Under the pieces are notes generated by a model that was not told the origin of the DNA, did no database searches, and worked only from the letters and a program-made list of their open reading frames with translations. Below, piece after piece: positions 19,840 through 29,064 of a stretch of DNA of 64,000 bases (its first letter is position 1; the number at the start of each line of letters is the position of its first letter). This DNA is from an uncultured bacterium. Lineage in GTDB: Bacteria > Bacillota > Clostridia > TANB77 > CAG-508. The position numbers were made by a program, and so were the translations under genes. Where the stretch lies: positions 186,001-250,000 of the forward strand of contig CAJMRY010000003.1 in the NCBI GenBank assembly GCA_905215935.1, read 5' to 3'.

Positions 19840-21003
19840 TTAATACTTGTTAAAAGTATTTTCTAATTGCTCCATAGCCCATTCTAATTTTTTTCTTGGT
19901 AAAGCAATATTTAATCTCTGAAATCCTTTTCCTGTTTCTCCAAACATTTTTCCATTATCTAACCATAGTTTGGCTTCATTAAGCATTAAATCCTCGATTC
20001 TTTCATCAGACATGTTTAGTTCATTAAAATCCAGCCATAAAAGATATGTTCCCTCTGGATATATTAGTTTAATCTTTGGCAATTTTTCCTTTAAAAAATT
20101 ATCAACATAGTTAATATTATCAATTAAATACTTTTTTAATTCATTAAGCCAAACTTGACCTTTTTCATAAGCAGATTGACAAGCTACTAATCCCATTATA
20201 TTTATAAGACTATATCCAGTATTCCATAATTCTAATTGGAATTTTTGTCTTACTTCTGTATTAGGAATAAATATATTGGAAACTTGTAACCCAGCAAGAT
20301 TAAATGTTTTTGTTGGTGCAGTACATAGTATTACATTATTTTGATAATCCTCGTATTTTAATAAACAAGTATGATTTTCATTCCATACAAAGTCACTATG
20401 AATTTCATCACTAACAATAAATACATTATATTTTTTACATATTTCAACTATTTTATTTAATTCATTTTTATTCCAAACTCTACCAACTGGATTATGCGGA
20501 GAACATAATAAAAATAGTTTAATATTATAGTGTTTAATTTTATTTTCAAAATCTTCAAAATCAATTTCATAGTGCTTATCTTTTAATATCAAATCACTAC
20601 TTATAATCTTTCTTTTATTATCTTCAACTACTTCCGTAAAAGGATAATAAACAGGATTATTAATTAATACATAATCATTTTCTTCAGTAAGTATTTTAAC
20701 TGATGTTGCTAAAGCAAATACCACTCCAGGAGTTGTTATAAGCCATTCTTGTTTTAATTCTATATTAAAATTGGATTGATACCATTTTTTGATAGCATTA
20801 AAGTAATTTTCATCATTTTTAGAATAGCCAAATATACCATGATCTATTTTTTTATGCATGTCATTTAATATTTCATCACAACATTTAAAATCCATATCTG
20901 CAACCCACATAGGAAATACATCATCAGATTTGTTTTTATCAAATTTAAAATCATATTTTAAACTATTAGTTTTATATCTGTTTATTTCTTCATCAAAATT
21001 CAT
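19840..21003 (-). CDS. patB: MalY/PatB aminotransferase (cystathionine beta-lyase type)
   Basis: A 387-residue fold-type I PLP enzyme. Signature stretches are FPMWVADMDF, HNPVGRVW, SDEIHSDFVW, and the PLP lysine in APTKTFNLAGLQ (about residue 232). The late Arg binding carboxylate is in GFQRLNIALP. MalY/PatB enzymes split cystathionine or related C-S bonds. Length is typical. The start follows GGAGGTAAAT. It leads the operon with the NIF3-like and HD genes. Confidence 0.85.
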   Translation of the reverse strand: MNFDEEINRYKTNSLKYDFKFDKNKSDDVFPMWVADMDFKCCDEILNDMHKKIDHGIFGYSKNDENYFNAIKKWYQSNFNIELKQEWLITTPGVVFALATSVKILTEENDYVLINNPVYYPFTEVVEDNKRKIISSDLILKDKHYEIDFEDFENKIKHYNIKLFLLCSPHNPVGRVWNKNELNKIVEICKKYNVFIVSDEIHSDFVWNENHTCLLKYEDYQNNVILCTAPTKTFNLAGLQVSNIFIPNTEVRQKFQLELWNTGYSLINIMGLVACQSAYEKGQVWLNELKKYLIDNINYVDNFLKEKLPKIKLIYPEGTYLLWLDFNELNMSDERIEDLMLNEAKLWLDNGKMFGETGKGFQRLNIALPRKKLEWAMEQLENTFNKY

Positions 21004-21014
21004 ATTTACCTCCT

Positions 21015-21527
21015 TTATTTAAATATTCTAGTTAAAATAGAATATTTCCAGTTTAATACCGCTTCTTCACAACAATGTTCATATTTGATGATTTTGACCT
21101 TTAATAGTGTGTCATCAAATGATTGATTACTATCAAGAACTTTTTTAATTTCTAAATATTCTTTTCTAATATCATTATCATTTAACATAGTACTATCTAA
21201 TTGTTTATTCAGTAAATTAATAATATCTTTTTTTATATAATCTCTTTTATCTGCATTGTATAATTCAACATATTTATACATTGAAAGTAGAGCTAAATAT
21301 TCATCCTTTTTTATATCATTTAGTTGTTGTAAAATTCCAAATATAACTATTTGATAAAATGTATAAAAAATTGTCATTCTTTCTATAAAATCGATAAAAT
21401 TCTCTGTTTGCCAAAATATATTTGTTATAAATGTTAATAGATATGAAATACCTATAACTTCTAACAAATATAAAAATATTTGAAATATACGCTTTGTAAT
21501 TAAATAATTATTTTTAATCATATACAT
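21015..21527 (-). CDS. Two-helix membrane protein of unknown function
   Basis: A 170-residue protein with two hydrophobic helices (about 12-35 and 48-66), followed by a charged cytoplasmic domain rich in Lys, Asp and Leu that looks alpha-helical. No family recognised. It ends 11 nt before the aminotransferase start, so probably the first gene of that operon. The true start may be the second Met (21521). Confidence 0.5.
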   Translation of the reverse strand: MYMIKNNYLITKRIFQIFLYLLEVIGISYLLTFITNIFWQTENFIDFIERMTIFYTFYQIVIFGILQQLNDIKKDEYLALLSMYKYVELYNADKRDYIKKDIINLLNKQLDSTMLNDNDIRKEYLEIKKVLDSNQSFDDTLLKVKIIKYEHCCEEAVLNWKYSILTRIFK

Positions 21528-21670
21528 TTATCTCCCAAGTAATTTAATTAATAAAATTATACAATAAATAACTAAAATTTGCCATACTCCCATTGAATTT
21601 TAATTTGAATTCATATAATATATATATAGAAAGAGAACGTTATGGTTCGTAAGCTGTTGCTTAATCGCTC

Positions 21671-21757
21671 CAACAACGTTTCTGTTCGAACTTTGTTGAA
21701 CAGATGATACAAAATCAATCAGAAAAATAAAATCTGGTTGATTTTTTGTTTGCACTT
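21671..21757 (+). repeat. Diverged copy of the block following tRNA-Leu
   Basis: The stretch beginning CCAACAACGTTTCTGTTCG and ending in TTGATTTTTTGTTTG is a clear, diverged copy of 57129-57212, which directly follows the CCA end of tRNA-Leu. The copy here has no tRNA in front. Both end in a small ATCAATCA/TGGTTGAT terminator. Confidence 0.75.
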
Positions 21758-21794
21758 TTCAGAGTGTATTAATTATATATTTTCCTCGAAGAGC

Positions 21795-21829
21795 CCCATG
21801 TTTTGATAGAATATCAAAACATATATGGG
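21795..21829. repeat. Long imperfect hairpin upstream of dinD
   Basis: CCCATGTTTTGATA and TATCAAAACATATATGGG pair with a 4-nt bulge around GAA. It lies about 150 nt before the dinD start, so a leader RNA structure or element end is possible. Confidence 0.5.
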
Positions 21830-21980
21830 ATTAGGACTTCCGTCAAGACAAAGTTCTATGCTCAAAAACAAACTCTAAAGAAGGAAAAAAACATATGTAA
21901 AAATTAAAAATATTATTGACCTTTACAAACAATTGTTTCATAATAATAAAAATGAATATATAAAAACGGAGATGATATGA

Positions 21981-22801
21981 ATGAAAGAAATAGATAAGAA
22001 TAACAAAACTTTTGAAGATATTAAACATGTTGATGAAAATGGAATTGAATATTGGTATGCAAGAGAACTACAATCAGTTTTAAATTATAAAGAATGGCGA
22101 AAATTTGAAAATGTAATAAACAAAGCAAAAGAATCTTGCAAAAATAGTGATATTACTGTTTTTGACCATTTTGTCGACGTCGACAAAATGGTACAAATAG
22201 GTTCAGGAGCAGAAAGAAAACAAAAAGATTATAAATTAACTCGTTATGCTTGTTATTTAATAGCTCAAAATGGAGATAGTAGAAAAAAGTGATTGCATTA
22301 GCACAAACTTATTTTGCTGTGCAAACGAGAAAACAAGAAATAACAGAAAAAGAATATAGTTCATTAACTGAAGATGAAAAAAGATTTTATCAAAGAAATT
22401 TAACTAAAAAAGGTAATTATTCTCTTAATCAAACTGCTAAAAAAGCAGGTGTTAAAAATTTTGATAAATTCCATAATTCAGGTTATAAAGGATTATATAA
22501 TGGAGAAACTGCTGATGATATTGATAAAAGAAAAGGTTTAAGATATAGAGAAGATATTTTAGATAATATGGGAAGTGATGAACTTATTGCTAACTTATTT
22601 AGAATTTCACAAACCGAGCAAAAACTCAAAAGAGATAATATACAAACTGAAAAAGATGCTAATAATGCTCATTATAAAGTAGGCTCAAAAATACGAAAAA
22701 CAATAAAAGAACTTGGTGGAACTATGCCAGAAGATTTACCAACACCTAAGAAGAGTTTAAAACAACTTGAAAAAGAAAACAAGAAGATGTTAAAAAAATA
22801 A
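21981..22801 (+). CDS. dinD: DinD-like damage-inducible protein with a -1 frame break
   Basis: Two frames join into a protein of about 273 residues matching DinD: an N-terminal BRO-like part (EYWYARELQSVLNY), LTRYACYLIAQNGDSRKK, then VIALAQTYFAVQTRKQE and the long charged C-terminal domain. The break at 22283-22289 is A AAA AAG followed by TGA. This has the same sequence and phasing as the dnaX -1 slippery heptamer, and a -1 slip restores the frame. A one-base loss in the six-A run, in the genome or the assembly, explains it equally well. It is unlike the CGG sites. E. coli DinD acts on RecA filaments; here only family membership is supported. Confidence 0.7.
22283..22289 (+). other. A AAA AAG slippery heptamer at the dinD frame break
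   Basis: The zero frame reads AGA AAA AAG TGA. A slip of one base back gives AGA AAA AAA GTG ATT GCA, the conserved KKVIALAQ sequence. The heptamer is the known -1 frameshift signal type. I see no clear downstream stem. Confidence 0.5.
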
Positions 22802-22913
22802 ATTAGCTCCTAAGTCCAATGAACTTTAATAATTTTTTACTAATTCTTCTTGAAATAGCCTTTTTAATACTATATAATTCATATAAATAATAGAAATGGA
22901 GATGTGAGAAAAA

Positions 22914-23528
22914 ATGATAATTGGGATAGATATAGATGATACATTGACAAATACATCAGAATTATTATTAGCATATGCCCAAAAATATGATTATGAGGTT
23001 TTAAAAGGAAATGGATCTATTAATAAAGAAAAGGTATATTCTATAATTAATGGTGAAAAAGTAAAAGATGGTATGGGATGGACTACTGAAGAAAATAATG
23101 CTTTTAAAGATATGTACCATGCAACTGTGTTAGAAAATGCACCAATAAAACCTTTTGCAAAGGAAATAATTAATAAATTAATTGAAGAAGGAAATGAAAT
23201 AATATTTATAACTGCAAGAAATAACAAAAGCGATAGAATTTCAGATTCATATTCTATAAGTAAAAGACTTTTAGATAAAAATGAAATAAAGTATAACAAA
23301 ATTATTACAGAATGTGAGGATAAATTGTTAGAATGTAAAAAAAATCACGTAGATATATTTATAGATGATAAGATAGAAACTTGTTTAGAATTAGAGCAAG
23401 GAGGAGTACATTCATTTTTAATGAATACACCATTTAATAATTCATTAGATGGAAAGAATTTAGTTAGAGTTTTTTCTTATATTGATTTGTATTATAAAAT
23501 AAAAAAATTAAATAATAACATTGAATAA
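22914..23528 (+). CDS. HAD-family 5'-nucleotidase-like phosphatase
   Basis: A 204-residue HAD phosphatase. The N-terminal nucleophile motif is IGIDIDDTLT (Asp about 5 and 7), motif II is IFITARNN, and motif IV is IFIDDKIETC. It is similar to the NT5C/YorS-like 5'(3')-deoxyribonucleotidase group. The start follows GGAGATGTGAG. It is in the accessory segment between dinD and the flank copy, possibly mobile-element cargo. Confidence 0.78.
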   Translation: MIIGIDIDDTLTNTSELLLAYAQKYDYEVLKGNGSINKEKVYSIINGEKVKDGMGWTTEENNAFKDMYHATVLENAPIKPFAKEIINKLIEEGNEIIFITARNNKSDRISDSYSISKRLLDKNEIKYNKIITECEDKLLECKKNHVDIFIDDKIETCLELEQGGVHSFLMNTPFNNSLDGKNLVRVFSYIDLYYKIKKLNNNIE

Positions 23529-23630
23529 TTTTAAATTGAAAATTATCCCAAATATGATATACTTTAATAAATTGATTGATATTTATATCAATCGTTAAAT
23601 GAGAAAAAGTTGTAGATAACTACGACGTTC

Positions 23631-23746
23631 GCTCCATTTGAAAACACCTTACAAACATTTTATAGTCTGTAAGGTGTTATTTTATATAAAAGACTTTAGT
23701 TCTCTTTTTAGGAAGAAAGACTTTTTGGATATTGAAATTTAAAATT
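23631..23746 (+). repeat. Degenerate copy of the sequence after the third tRNA-Gly
   Basis: CGCTCCATTTGAAAACA at 23631-23647 matches the 3' end and flank of the third tRNA-Gly exactly. Further on, GTTCTCTTTTTAGGAAGAAAGACTTTT with ATTGAAATTTAAAA mirrors GTTCTCTTTCTAGGAAGG and the first codons of the 17455 gene. The copy is broken and has no open frame. The two could be left and right junctions of an integrated element. Confidence 0.65.
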
Positions 23747-23843
23747 TAGCCTCACTTTTCCCATTTTAGCGAGAAAATATGAGATGCTTATTTTAGAAAT
23801 TAAATTAGGAAACATTAAAAGAACTAATTTATGTATGAAAATT

Positions 23844-23863
23844 GGACTGCAAAATTGCAGTCC
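23844..23863. terminator. Small hairpin upstream of IMPase-fusion gene end
   Basis: GGACTGCAA and TTGCAGTCC pair with a 2-nt centre and are followed by TTTAAAATTTAT. It may end rightward or leftward transcription in this gap. Confidence 0.5.
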
Positions 23864-23979
23864 TTTAAAATTTATAACTAAAACTATGTAAGGAAAAATG
23901 AATTATTATTATGTCCTATCCAGTACTAAATACCTACTCCATCATGTTTTCTAATATGTAACTTTTATTTAATTGAATC

Positions 23980-25269
23980 TTACAAGAATTTATTTATTAA
24001 TTCTACTAATTCAGGTATTTTATATATTCTGTGATAACCATCAAAATGATTATAATATTTTAAATACATTCCTTCTGCATTTGTATCATCTAAAAATCTA
24101 GTAAATTTTTCTATATTATTATCATCTTCATCAGAATACAAACAATATTTTTTACTTAAAATACCTTTCATATAATCTAATGAATCTTTCTTAAGATATG
24201 ATTGTTTCTTAACTTCTACAATATAATCATTTCTAGTAGATGGGTACTCATAAATTGCTCCTGGAGCAACTGCAATATATGCTTTAGGTACATAATTAAA
24301 TTCTTTACAGAATCTAATAAAGTAGGCATTACCTATTGAGTGAGCAACAACAATTGAATTATTGTTAAGTTTACCATTATTAATATAAAATTCTAATATC
24401 TCTTTAAATTTTTCATATCGTGATTCTGATCTAATAGGGAATTCAGGCATTATAACATCAATTTCTTTTTCCCCAAATTTTTCTTTTATATCTTGTCCCC
24501 ACATTTTTAATGTGTCTCCATTAAGTGAGTGCAATACAAATATATTTGAAACATTTTGTTTTTTTGCTGTTTCTAATTCTAAAATATTTAAAAACTCTTG
24601 ATTCATCGCCGCAGCATGAAATCCATCAATACTTTTTACTGATGCACCTGCCATTTTACAAATAAATAGGCCTGGCTCATAATCCCATGGTTTGTTACTC
24701 CTGAATACAGCTCCATGAATTCTTCCACTTGCTACAAATGACATAGATACACAAACGCCACCAAAGTTTCTTCTATTCGATGAATATTTTCTCATTCTTT
24801 GCATACTTGGTAAATTATTATTTCCATCTATCGCATATAAGGCTTTTTTTATTGGAACTTCATTAACTGAAATTTTATTATCATTTAAATAGGCTCCTGT
24901 TTCATCTGCATAATAAAATTCGTTAATGCGTGGTAAACTTATAACACTAGCAATTGTTTTACCATTTTTAATACAAGCAACTTGGATTCCCCAAAGTGGT
25001 ATGTTATTTGCAAAATTAATTGTTCCATCTATGGGATCTATAACAAAACAATTTTCAGTGATTTTATTATTAGTATTAAATTCTTCACTAACAATATCAA
25101 AATTTGGATATTGTTTTTTTATTTCATCTATTAGAAATCTTTCTATCTCTAAATCTAAGTTAGTAACTAAATCGTTTTCTCCACCTTTATTAATAGTGTC
25201 AAATTTTTGTGTTGATAAATTGTTTGCTTTTTTTACTACATCTCTTAAAAATTGACTTTCAGTTTTCAT
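23980..25269 (-). CDS. Inositol-monophosphatase-like domain fused to an RBBP9-like serine hydrolase
   Basis: 429 residues in two domains. Residues 1-235 are IMPase-like: IVSEEFN (metal Glu), VIDPIDGTINFANN (the DPxDGT motif), and KPWDYEPG (third metal Asp). Residues about 240-429 are an RBBP9/YdeN-type alpha/beta hydrolase: NIFVLHSLNGDTLKMW, nucleophile elbow VAHSIGN and a late His in NHFDGYH. The domains are normally separate proteins. The frame is continuous with no CGG and the start has AAGGAG. Substrates are unknown; a sugar-phosphate or nucleotide phosphatase coupled to an esterase is possible. Confidence 0.78.
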   Translation of the reverse strand: MKTESQFLRDVVKKANNLSTQKFDTINKGGENDLVTNLDLEIERFLIDEIKKQYPNFDIVSEEFNTNNKITENCFVIDPIDGTINFANNIPLWGIQVACIKNGKTIASVISLPRINEFYYADETGAYLNDNKISVNEVPIKKALYAIDGNNNLPSMQRMRKYSSNRRNFGGVCVSMSFVASGRIHGAVFRSNKPWDYEPGLFICKMAGASVKSIDGFHAAAMNQEFLNILELETAKKQNVSNIFVLHSLNGDTLKMWGQDIKEKFGEKEIDVIMPEFPIRSESRYEKFKEILEFYINNGKLNNNSIVVAHSIGNAYFIRFCKEFNYVPKAYIAVAPGAIYEYPSTRNDYIVEVKKQSYLKKDSLDYMKGILSKKYCLYSDEDDNNIEKFTRFLDDTNAEGMYLKYYNHFDGYHRIYKIPELVELINKFL

Positions 25270-25530
25270 TTAACATTCTCCTTAGCTTTTATAATATATA
25301 TTTCTCTGGCATTTAATCCTTTGAAAAATATATATTTAACAGTAACATATTATACCTCTTATACAAAATTTAAACTAATTATACTATAAAATAATAAAAT
25401 TTTACATACTTCTATTGGATTTTAATAAAAAATGCAAAAATTATGCTATAATAAAATTAATTAAGTAATATTTTAATAGTAAAAAAAGAAGCATAATTAA
25501 TAAAGTGATATTAATAGAAAAGAGGAAATT

Positions 25531-26332
25531 ATGCAAGAAACTGAAAAGATAATTAATTATAAAAGTATAGATGGAACAAGATTAAGTGGAACACTTATGA
25601 ATAATAAAAATAAAAAATGTATAATTATGTGTCATGGACTTAAAACAGATAGAGAAGAATATGGTGATTTTACTGAATTATCAAAGATACTACTAGATAA
25701 TGGTTATGATTCTTTTAGGTTTGATTTTAGAGCTCATGGAAAAAGCGAAGGAAAAGATATCGAAATGACAATGGATGGACTAAAAAAAGACTTAGAAGCA
25801 ACTTTATATTTAGTGCAAAATGAGGGATATTCTCGGACTCGGAATAATAGGTGCAAGTTTTGGAGCTAGTATTTTAAGTTTAATTAATTATGCATATTTT
25901 CCACAAGTAAAAAAACTTATTGTATATTCTGGTTCTATTGATAATAATTATGGAAACCCAAAAGGTTCATTGGGAATCCAAAATTATAAAAAAGCCTTAA
26001 CAGAAGGTAGTGTAAATATTCAAAGTAAAACAACTGGAAAAATAATGACACTCAGTAAAACATTCTTTAAAGAAACAAGAGATTTAAAACCAGCAGAAAA
26101 AATAAAAAAGATTAATCTTCCAATATTATTTCTGCATGGAACAGAAGATCAAACAACACCATATGAAGTTAATAAAACTATTGCTGAACAATGCAAAAAA
26201 TCTTATTTTGCAACTATTAAAGGAGCATCACATGGATTCCATGACCGAACTGATAGATTAATAGCAGTTCAATATATGCTAAGATTTTTGCAAATGGAAA
26301 AAATCCAAGAAAAAGAATACGATGGTAGATAA
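25531..26332 (+). CDS. Alpha/beta hydrolase, read through one quadruplet codon
   Basis: Two frames join at CGG 25834 into a protein of about 266 residues, close to its intact paralogue at 13598-14371 (257). Both share MCHGLKTDREE/MCHGIRANKNE, FRFDFRAHGKSEG/FRFDFRGHGESTG, the elbow GASFGAS and HGTEDQTTP/HGKEDKLVP. The join gives GYSGLGIIGASFGAS, which aligns without a gap to GFDEFILLGASFGAS of the paralogue. A second CGG six nt later (25840) is in the zero frame only and becomes CTC GGA after the first shift. It is likely a serine esterase. Confidence 0.82.
25834..25837 (+). other. Quadruplet codon CGGA, Gly102 of alpha/beta hydrolase
   Basis: TCT CGG ACT CGG AAT AAT in the zero frame runs to a stop nearby. 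Skipping the first C gives TCT GGA CTC GGA ATA ATA GGT and restores the GASFGAS elbow. Skipping at the second CGG instead would also restore it. Confidence 0.85.
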
Positions 26333-26372
26333 AAAACTATCTATTTCAAAACAACTATAAAAATAAAATATC

Positions 26373-26408
26373 AAAAGTTGGTGTAAAAATAAGCTTACAC
26401 CAACTTTT
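26373..26408. terminator. Bidirectional terminator
   Basis: AAAAGTTGGTGTAA and TTACACCAACTTTT form a 14-bp stem around 8 nt, with T runs in both directions. It lies between the convergent hydrolase and S51 peptidase genes. Confidence 0.85.
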
Positions 26409-26435
26409 TATTATATAGAAAAGTCTACACTAGCT

Positions 26436-27101
26436 CTAGAAACTTCCAAACATACTTGGAGTACCACCAATAAAATTAATTTCTCCATCGACATAAGAAA
26501 TCATCTGATTATCATTTATTGCATATATAGGAAACTTTTCATCTTTTAATGTTCTTTTTAGAAAATCTTCATTCCATTGTTCTCTACCTTTTCTCATATA
26601 ATGTGGAATAATATTAAAATTTACTATTCCATAATCTTTATCTTTAATATCATCTACAGATTTATTATAACGTTCTTTAAAATATTCTTTAGATTCAATT
26701 TGTTTTCCCCACATTATTGCACCAGCAGATGTTCCCATTACTACTTTAGTATCTAGCATTTCATCAATAATATCTTTTAAGTTATATTCTCTAATTATTC
26801 TTGTTACAATATTTTGTTTACCACCAACAAAATAAATTAAATCAGCTTGACTAATTCTATCTCTTATTTCATTTTTTGAGAATCTCTTTAAATCAATAAA
26901 ATCTATTCTTCCTCCAATATATTTCTCTAAACAAGATAATTCATTTATTACCCATCTTTTATCCTTTTCTCTATCTAATTCAAAATAAGATTCGTTTATT
27001 ATTCCAATATTAATTTCTTTTAAGCTCTTTCCTACAACCCTTTCTACTTCTTGTGCTATTTCATCTGTCAAAAATCCTTGTGATGCTAGTAATAATTTCA
27101 T
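26436..27101 (-). CDS. Peptidase S51-like protein
   Basis: A 221-residue protein of the S51 family (dipeptidase E/cyanophycinase fold). The nucleophile is in VVMGTSAGAIMWG (Ser about residue 115). FVGGKQNIV, NIIPHYMR and the C-terminal YAINDNQMI also match. S51 peptidases cleave Asp-X dipeptides or related acidic substrates. Length is typical. The start has AAAGGGTGA. Single gene. Confidence 0.82.
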   Translation of the reverse strand: MKLLLASQGFLTDEIAQEVERVVGKSLKEINIGIINESYFELDREKDKRWVINELSCLEKYIGGRIDFIDLKRFSKNEIRDRISQADLIYFVGGKQNIVTRIIREYNLKDIIDEMLDTKVVMGTSAGAIMWGKQIESKEYFKERYNKSVDDIKDKDYGIVNFNIIPHYMRKGREQWNEDFLKRTLKDEKFPIYAINDNQMISYVDGEINFIGGTPSMFGSF

Positions 27102-27223
27102 AAAATCACCCTTTCTAAAAAATAATTAACTTCTACTACAATAATTTAATATATAATGTTTTCAAATTAGATACATTAATAAAATTTTCTCATAGTTCCT
27201 AACTTATCAATTCGAAAAATACC

Positions 27224-28945
27224 TTAATAATTTTGTATTAAAAATTCCTTATTATCATATTTAGGTATAATATCTTTTGGTGTGCCAAAATCAACTATTT
27301 GTCCATTTTCAACAACTAAAATATTGTCCATATCTTTTAATGTAGATAAACGGTGAGCTATACAAATAATTGTCTGTTCTTTAAAATATCTATGTATGTT
27401 TTTTTGAATTTTAAATTCTGTATTATTATCTAAACTACTTGTCGCTTCATCAAATATAACAATTTTTGAATCTCTTAAAAAAATTCTTGCTAATGCTATT
27501 CTTTGACGCTGCCCGCCCGAAAGTTTTATTCCTCTTTCTCCAACTATTGTATTATATTTATCATCTAGACTTTCAATAAATTCATGAAGTTCTGCTTTTT
27601 TTGCTGCATTAATTATTTCATCATTACTTGCATTTGGCTTAGCTATTTTTATATTTTCATATATACTAGAATGAAGTAATATGGTCTCTTGTGGTACATA
27701 TGTTAAATTATTATATAAAGATTTAGTATTATAGTCTGAAATGTCTTTATCACTTATTAAAACATTTCCTTTTTGTGGTGAATAAAATCTAAAAAGCAGA
27801 TTTACTAACGTAGTTTTTCCGCTTCCACTAACGCCTATAATACCTATCTTTTGTTTATCATTAACAACTAAATTAAAATTTTCAAAAACATAGTTCTTAT
27901 TATATTTAAATGACATATTTCTAAATTCTACTTTTCCTGTTTCTACTACCAGATCTTTTTTGTTATTATCTTCTACATTATTGTTTATATATAATAATTC
28001 ATAACAGTTTTTCATCTTTACAAAAATTTCTCCAATATGTATATACGACCATGTAAAACTTGTTGACTGGCTTTTTAATGATATCATTGCATTTATGAAA
28101 AATATAAAGTTTCCTAATGACATTCTATTATTTTCGAATAAACTAATTGAATAAATCATTAATATTACTAAAACTATTATATAAACTACATTTGCTATAG
28201 CCCCATACGAAAACTCTCTAGTAGAAGCTTTATTTTTATAAAAATTTGCTTCTTCTTTTTTTAGTTTTAATGTTTTTGAAAAATTTTCTACTGCATTATA
28301 TATTTTTAATGATGTAAAGTTTAATACTGCATCGTTTAACACTCCATTATAATCTCTATTATATTCTTGTGCCTTTTTAACTAATGGTAAGTAACTTTTT
28401 GAAAAGTAAACTAATCTTGTTACTATTATGCTAGTAAATAATATAGTTGCAGTAATAAAAATGTTAAAATTTATTGTATATAAAAGAATCAAACTACTTA
28501 TCATAGATGTTAATATAGCTATAAATTTTGAAGTGATTTGTGTATTTAAATTAATAACTTCGTTATTTATTTCATTAATTGATGTAGATATTTTTCCGCT
28601 ATAATTATCTACAAAAAATGGGTATGATTTTTTATCTAAATTACTGAATAGTTTTTCAGAAATATAAGGAGTCTGCTTTTTCACCATATATATAGTTCTA
28701 ATAATATTAGATATATAATAAAATATTAACTCCAATACAATAATAATTAATAAGATACTAATTGCTTTGTATAAATCAGTAATTTGAAAGTTTTCTATAC
28801 TTGGTAAATCAATTATTCCTTTTATTATATATTGTTTAACAAGATCTAGTATTTGAGATATAGCCATACTTCCTATCATTATAATTGTTAAACATCTTAC
28901 AGGTTTATATAAAGATAATAAAAAATCTTTAAATTTTTTGTTCAT
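27224..28945 (-). CDS. ABC exporter, fused membrane and ATPase half-transporter
   Basis: 573 residues. Residues 1-330 carry about six membrane helices (type IV exporter fold) and 345-573 are the ATPase. Motifs are Walker A GVSGSGKTT, Q-loop YVPQETI, signature LSGGQRQR, Walker B IVIFDEATSSLD and H-loop AHRLS. It works as a dimer exporting lipids, drugs or peptides. The substrate is not readable. RBS is GGAGCAAT. It is upstream of nothing on its strand within 100 nt and follows the MATE-like gene by about 120 nt. Confidence 0.88.
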   Translation of the reverse strand: MNKKFKDFLLSLYKPVRCLTIIMIGSMAISQILDLVKQYIIKGIIDLPSIENFQITDLYKAISILLIIIVLELIFYYISNIIRTIYMVKKQTPYISEKLFSNLDKKSYPFFVDNYSGKISTSINEINNEVINLNTQITSKFIAILTSMISSLILLYTINFNIFITATILFTSIIVTRLVYFSKSYLPLVKKAQEYNRDYNGVLNDAVLNFTSLKIYNAVENFSKTLKLKKEEANFYKNKASTREFSYGAIANVVYIIVLVILMIYSISLFENNRMSLGNFIFFINAMISLKSQSTSFTWSYIHIGEIFVKMKNCYELLYINNNVEDNNKKDLVVETGKVEFRNMSFKYNKNYVFENFNLVVNDKQKIGIIGVSGSGKTTLVNLLFRFYSPQKGNVLISDKDISDYNTKSLYNNLTYVPQETILLHSSIYENIKIAKPNASNDEIINAAKKAELHEFIESLDDKYNTIVGERGIKLSGGQRQRIALARIFLRDSKIVIFDEATSSLDNNTEFKIQKNIHRYFKEQTIICIAHRLSTLKDMDNILVVENGQIVDFGTPKDIIPKYDNKEFLIQNY

Positions 28946-29064
28946 ATCATTGCTCCTTATTATATTTTTAACATGTACAGAAGAAATATAGATTAGTATT
29001 TCTTTTTGTGTTAGTACATAATAAATTGAAAAATTTCATATCTTAACCAATATCTTTTTATAAA

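Larger units (their letters stand above)
21528..21980. other. Accessory intergenic region with two structured blocks
   Basis: This gap holds the copy of a tRNA-Leu flanking block (21671-21757) and a long hairpin (21795-21829). A TATATATATAG stretch near 21620 could be a promoter. No convincing gene is seen. The AAAACGGAGATG just before dinD supplies its ribosome-binding site. Confidence 0.5.
23529..23979. other. Intergenic region with a degenerate copy of tRNA-Gly flank
   Basis: It holds the flank copy at 23631-23746 and two hairpins. One is ACACCTTACA/TGTAAGGTGT (23647-23680), with T-rich sequence after it. The other is listed at 23844-23863. No gene is supported. Confidence 0.6.

Noticed and set aside
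25840..25843. A second quadruplet codon CGGA in the alpha/beta hydrolase
   Set aside because: It is in the zero frame only if the first CGG at 25834 is not shifted. After that shift it reads CTC GGA, and two shifts would break the frame.
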